Part shown: piece after piece, positions 60,358 through 64,000 of the stretch
Layout: every line of letters begins with the position of its first letter
Numbering within the stretch: the stretch's first letter is position 1
Assembly (NCBI RefSeq): GCF_037975245.1
Contig: NC_092569.1
Span: forward strand, 34,634,668-34,698,667
Direction: 5' to 3'
Length of the DNA stretch: 64,000 bases
Origin: Apostichopus japonicus
Lineage: Eukaryota; Echinodermata; Holothuroidea; Aspidochirotida; Stichopodidae
Position numbers and translations under genes: made by a program
The notes under the pieces: model-generated
What the model was told of the DNA's origin: nothing
Database searches by the model: none
What the model saw: only the letters and a program-made list of their open reading frames with translations

Positions 60358-63300
60358 CTGCAACAAACAAGAAAGAGTAAATAAATCGGTCATTTTATAT
60401 GCTTTATATATTTACGATATATAAGGTGGTATTTTGTCTTTGCAAGGACGTTTTGATATATTTTTATATTTCAGTTTAAAATACAGTGCCACAACAGGAT
60501 TCACATACAGATGGGGAACTACTCTAACCAAATAATAGATTTGGGCTACTAGTGTCGCTAATATCGCTCATTATTTTATATTTATTTATCGTAATTTATT
60601 TATTTGATTGTTATTTCTAAGTTCACAAATGAGTTGGATCCCACTCTGTCAAAACTCTAGTTATAAATTCCTTGTGTGTGTCGGTGTTAAATTTTATGTG
60701 TTGAATAATATTACGTTTAATTTAATTTGCATAACCAAACTCTCCTTATTCAACCCATTGCTTATTTGTTTTCTTGTACCACACATAGGCTAACTTAGGC
60801 TCTCTTCGAACCTGGACAAGGAGGGTGGGAGGGGGGGGGGGAGGGGCTGTGTGATGTAGCTTCATATATCATTCAAGTTAGGAAAACAAGGGTATCATTG
60901 TAAGATCTAGTCCTGAGTAATCTAACATGTTATTATTACATACAAAGTAATACTTGCATTTTGCAGAAAAGCCATCTCCCCATAAAACAAAAATCAAATA
61001 GACGGCATCATCTGTCTGTCAATATTATGGTTGTGATATAATATCTGGCCGGCTCCAAGTTCCCTGTTCTACTGTAAACAGGGTACACAGGGTGTTATTG
61101 CAAAGGACGAAATAACTGGGTTCGCATAGCAATTTGCTACCCAAGAATTGCCAGTTGCTAATCAATATTACTTTTGATTAGCAAAAGATGCAGTACCTGC
61201 TAATGCTAATTGCTATTTCCAAGAATTGTCGAGCAATTATTGCTAATCAATTCTCTAAAACTATTTCGTCTCTTGTATTGCCATCGATTGTTCAATTCCT
61301 TACCCTATATCTATAGCACTTTGTAATATTTGTATCTTTTAACTTGAGCTGATACGTTGGACTATGAACGTAGATTGAAATTTACCCTATACACAAATCA
61401 TGAAATAAATACGTTTAAATGAACAATAGAATCGACATTGTATAAAGAGAATTTACTATTGATTTAGTAGCTAATATTTTAGGTTTCCACAAGGTAACCA
61501 AATTCGATGTATTACATTTATGAAAATCTTGAATGATATTAATTATCGGCATTTTATTATTTAGTTCTTATCGACATGTACAATCTAGTCTCGTACGTAT
61601 ATCTTCTTCGAACAGACTGAATGATTGATTGATTCAAATTTCTCGAAACTATATAGACGAATATTTAAAAATAAAACATTTCTGATTCCTCTGTTTCAAT
61701 GTTCTATGAATGATAAACCCTAGATTATTTTATATATAACATGATTATATTAACATAGCGCCTCAACGTTTGCACATATGAGAATCATCGAACATACATA
61801 CCACTTGAAGTCTCACTATACAGTAACGAGAAGAGGCATGTGACTACTCACCTGTATTTCCACTGTGTGATCCAACTGATAGTCGATACTTGTCTGCCTC
61901 GTTATTAATGCGAAAAGTCGAATAGACGGCGTAAAACGATGATGAGCCAGAGTCCCGTAGATCAATACGTAGCTGGTACCTTTTCTGGTTGGTCAGAGAG
62001 TGAATAAATTTGTTACCTAGCCAGTGGTCGTGATTTTTATTACCAAAACCGTTCTTGTAGTCCGACCAACCACGATAAAAGTCAGCAGAGGAACTCGATC
62101 GTCGCTGGAAAACCTATGAAATGAAGAAAAAAAGGTTAATACAACTATAGAATCTACCAATCCTTAAGAGCATGACATTCAAAGCCGAAAAATAGTTAAT
62201 AAAGATATAAATATTGTGAAAGTGAGATAATTCGCAAGAGTACTTTGTTACTTGATTTGCTTTCCTAAAATGGTCAAGTTCATCTCAACGGGATCTGCAG
62301 TGCATCATTTTGAGTAAAGTGAGGAAGTTAAGAATTTAAGTCCTTCATTGTTTGCATTACTCACCGTCCATCCTCCTCCGTTTCTTTCCATCTCACAGTA
62401 AACCTGAATGCCGCTTGACCAACCATCAGGGTAAATGGTGTAAACACCATCTCTGCGTGTACCGGAATAATAAAGCTCGTAGCAATCTTTTGGGAGGCTT
62501 GTGCACGTCACTCCGTCCCCTTCGTAGCCATCATTACAGTAACATTTACGGACACCGCTCCTCGTATCACAGGTTGCGTGACTACTACACCGGTAACTCT
62601 CATCTACAAGCCGGTTGTTCCTACAAGTCGATTTCCGTGTACATCGTGAATTGATGTAAAAGTGGCCCTCCTAATTTAAGATATTCAGCGAAAATAAAAA
62701 CGACTAATAAATAAATTATGAATTTGCGGTTGTCACAGTTAAATGTACAGAATTTCAACGGTAAGTGGCGATTGATAAATCCCCTCGAATGATATAGGTA
62801 TGAGTATGAACCTTTATGAAAGTTTTATGAAGTATTTGAAGCCAACTCCGAAGTAGGAGGCGAAAGGATCCGCCATAAAAAAAAGTAGCTGCAAATAGTG
62901 AATTCAACGGCTTACCGCGACTATACATTAGGCCTACAAATAGTTCTAACCGTAAGACTGAAAAAAAAAGTATCTATGAAATTTTGTGTCAGGCTTATAA
63001 GTGGATGCACACTCGAAGGGAGTGGTCTCGTGATTCCCGACTAAACGTAATGCTTCCCTCGACTGACAGTTTTGACTGGACTGGAGACAAAAAAATGGGT
63101 CACTGGCCCCTCCCCAACCTCGATGCGCACGCCACTGGATTATCTGTAAATGTAATGATTTTATCGACAAGTATAAATACTAAAGGTTTCCTTCTAATTA
63201 CATGGACAATGATTAAGAAAAAAGCATTATAACATTTCCTGAATGAACCGTACTGACCCCTAATACACTTCCTATGTTAGCAACGAAGCAGTTGTGGATG

Positions 63301-64000
63301 CACGTCTCTCCGTCCCCTTGGTAGTTTGGATTGCAGTAACATTTACGGACACCGTTCCTCTCAGCACAGGTTGCGTGATCACTACACTGGTAACTCGCTT
63401 GTATAATCTGGTTGTTTCGGCAAGTTGATTTTCGTGTACATCTGGAATTGACGTAAAAATCGTCTTCCTAATTCCACGAAAAAATAAATAAATTTATTAT
63501 GAATTTGCGGTTGTCACAGTAAAATGTACAGGATTTCAACGGTGGGTGGCCATTGCAAACTTCCCCTGAATGATCTAGGTGAGGGTATGGATTTTTATGA
63601 AATGTGGTCTTTGAAGCCAACTCCGATGTAGGAGTCCACGGGGTTCGCTATGAAAAGGTAGCCGTCAAATGTTGCATTAAAACGGCCTACTGCGACTAAA
63701 CATTAGGCCTACAATTGGTTCTCACCGCAAAACTATCGTTTGTAGTATCCGTGCATTTTAAAAGGGTTTAAAAGGGAATGACATCTGAAGGAGTAGTCTT
63801 GTGCTTCCTGACTAAATGTAAGTAGAATATTTGCTTCTTATTATATGGAAAAAGTCATTAAGAGCAAAGCACTTAAAATGAAAGAACCATACTGACCATT
63901 AATACACCTCCTTTGTCAGCAACGAAGCAGTTGCATTGATTGAGAGGGATGCATTGTTCTTGCTGTCTCAGATAATCACCGACACAAACACATTGCTCTG
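59999..64000 (-). CDS. Gene 3 (partial): TIL-EGF(x2)-FReD paralogue running off the window
   Basis: The 3' half of a third unit: TIL exon (63897 to beyond 64000), EGF 63258-63467, EGF+FReD A 62365-62670, FReD B 61852-62113, FReD C 59999-60357. All visible exons are open with matching phases and splice sites, so this is the best candidate for a fully functional copy. The signal, linker and first-FReD exons should lie beyond the window, roughly 1-15 kb further by analogy with genes 1 and 2. A 174-bp MITE sits in the B-C intron. Confidence 0.8.
61102..61275. mobile_element. 174-bp MITE in gene 3 intron
   Basis: Flanked by TATTGC on both sides (61096-61101, 61276-61281), with imperfect inverted ends around GACGAAATA / TATTTCGTC and internal GCTAATTGCTA motifs. 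Genes 1 and 2 have the uninterrupted site. Confidence 0.75.
61852..62113 (-). CDS. Gene 3 FReD segment B
   Basis: 262 nt, phase 0 to 1. VFQRRSSSSADFYRGW, GFGNKNHDHWLGNKFI, YQLRIDLRD, SGNTG. Intact. Confidence 0.88.
62365..62670 (-). CDS. Gene 3 EGF fused to FReD segment A
   Basis: 306-nt 0-0 exon. EGHFYINSRCTRKSTC, CYCNDGYEGDGVTC, PKDCYELYYSG, GVYTIYPDGW, VYCEMERNGGGWT. Donor ACG|GTGAGT. Confidence 0.87.
62800..63145 (-). repeat. Intronic repeat copy, gene 3
   Basis: Same element in the EGF-EGF intron of gene 3. Confidence 0.6.
63258..63467 (-). CDS. Gene 3 EGF exon
   Basis: 210-nt 0-0 exon starting EDDFYVNSRCTRKSTC (Asp replaces the usual Gly), with CYCNPNYQGDGETC and NCFVANIGSVLG. Intact. 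Confidence 0.8.
63897..64000 (-). CDS. Gene 3 TIL exon (cut by window end)
   Basis: Reads backwards from the donor ATG|GTCAGT: NCFVADKGGVLM, CIPLNQCNC, QEQC, CVCVGDYLRQ. The 5' half lies outside the window. Confidence 0.75.

Noticed and set aside
1-64000. CRISPR arrays, operons, bacterial promoters or ribosome binding sites
   Set aside because: The sequence is eukaryotic (spliced genes, SINE, non-LTR element). The tandem repeats have no spacer structure.

Overview
The window is animal (eukaryotic) nuclear DNA: AT-rich, intron-bearing and crowded with transposon debris. Its domain content (secreted fibrinogen-related proteins with TIL and EGF modules) and tRNA-derived SINE suggest a marine invertebrate deuterostome, most likely an echinoderm. 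That assignment is an inference and is not proven by the sequence.

All convincing genes lie on the minus strand and form a tandem array of three paralogous units. Gene 1 spans 28673 down to 12922, gene 2 spans 50107 down to 38527, and gene 3 runs from beyond 64000 down to 59999. I rebuilt exon borders from GT/AG sites, reading phase and comparison between copies. The exon order is: signal peptide; a 10-codon linker; two exons (A', B') for the first two-thirds of a fibrinogen-related domain (FReD); one TIL (trypsin-inhibitor-like, cysteine-rich) exon; one to three EGF exons; an exon joining a last EGF to FReD segment A; FReD exon B; and the terminal FReD exon C. Exons C carry a Tyr/Cys-rich insertion of variable length beside the expected ligand-binding region. 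Such proteins would be secreted, lectin-like pattern-recognition molecules. That role is inferred from the family.

The copies are not equally intact. Gene 1 has a nonsense codon in its third EGF exon (a symmetric cassette that can be skipped in frame) and Trp-to-Arg in the GGWT motif of the first, partial FReD. Gene 2 has single-base frameshifts in the linker exon and in exon C. The visible part of gene 3 is clean. A 5'-truncated extra exon C with its own poly(A) signals lies below gene 1 (11013-11256).

Regions between genes: 1-500 is the tail of the 5' flank of a further unit. 1570-9700 and 52200-59640 are two copies of one intergenic block, each modified by its own insertions. 29510-31330, 35640-37300 and 50950-52100 are copies of the gene 5' flank. 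31330-35550 is specific to the space between genes 1 and 2. Mobile and repeat elements include a non-LTR reverse transcriptase remnant with a YADD box (about 55985-57630) and a 5' fragment of the same family (4990-5290), a foldback-like element with GATATC arrays (53850-55241), TA-flanked MITEs (7979-8540, 58125-58665), a 174-bp MITE in gene 3 (61102-61275), a hAT-like element (45951-47160), a tRNA-derived SINE (6237-6465) and a 61-bp palindromic tandem repeat (5345-5770). I found no plus-strand gene I could support.
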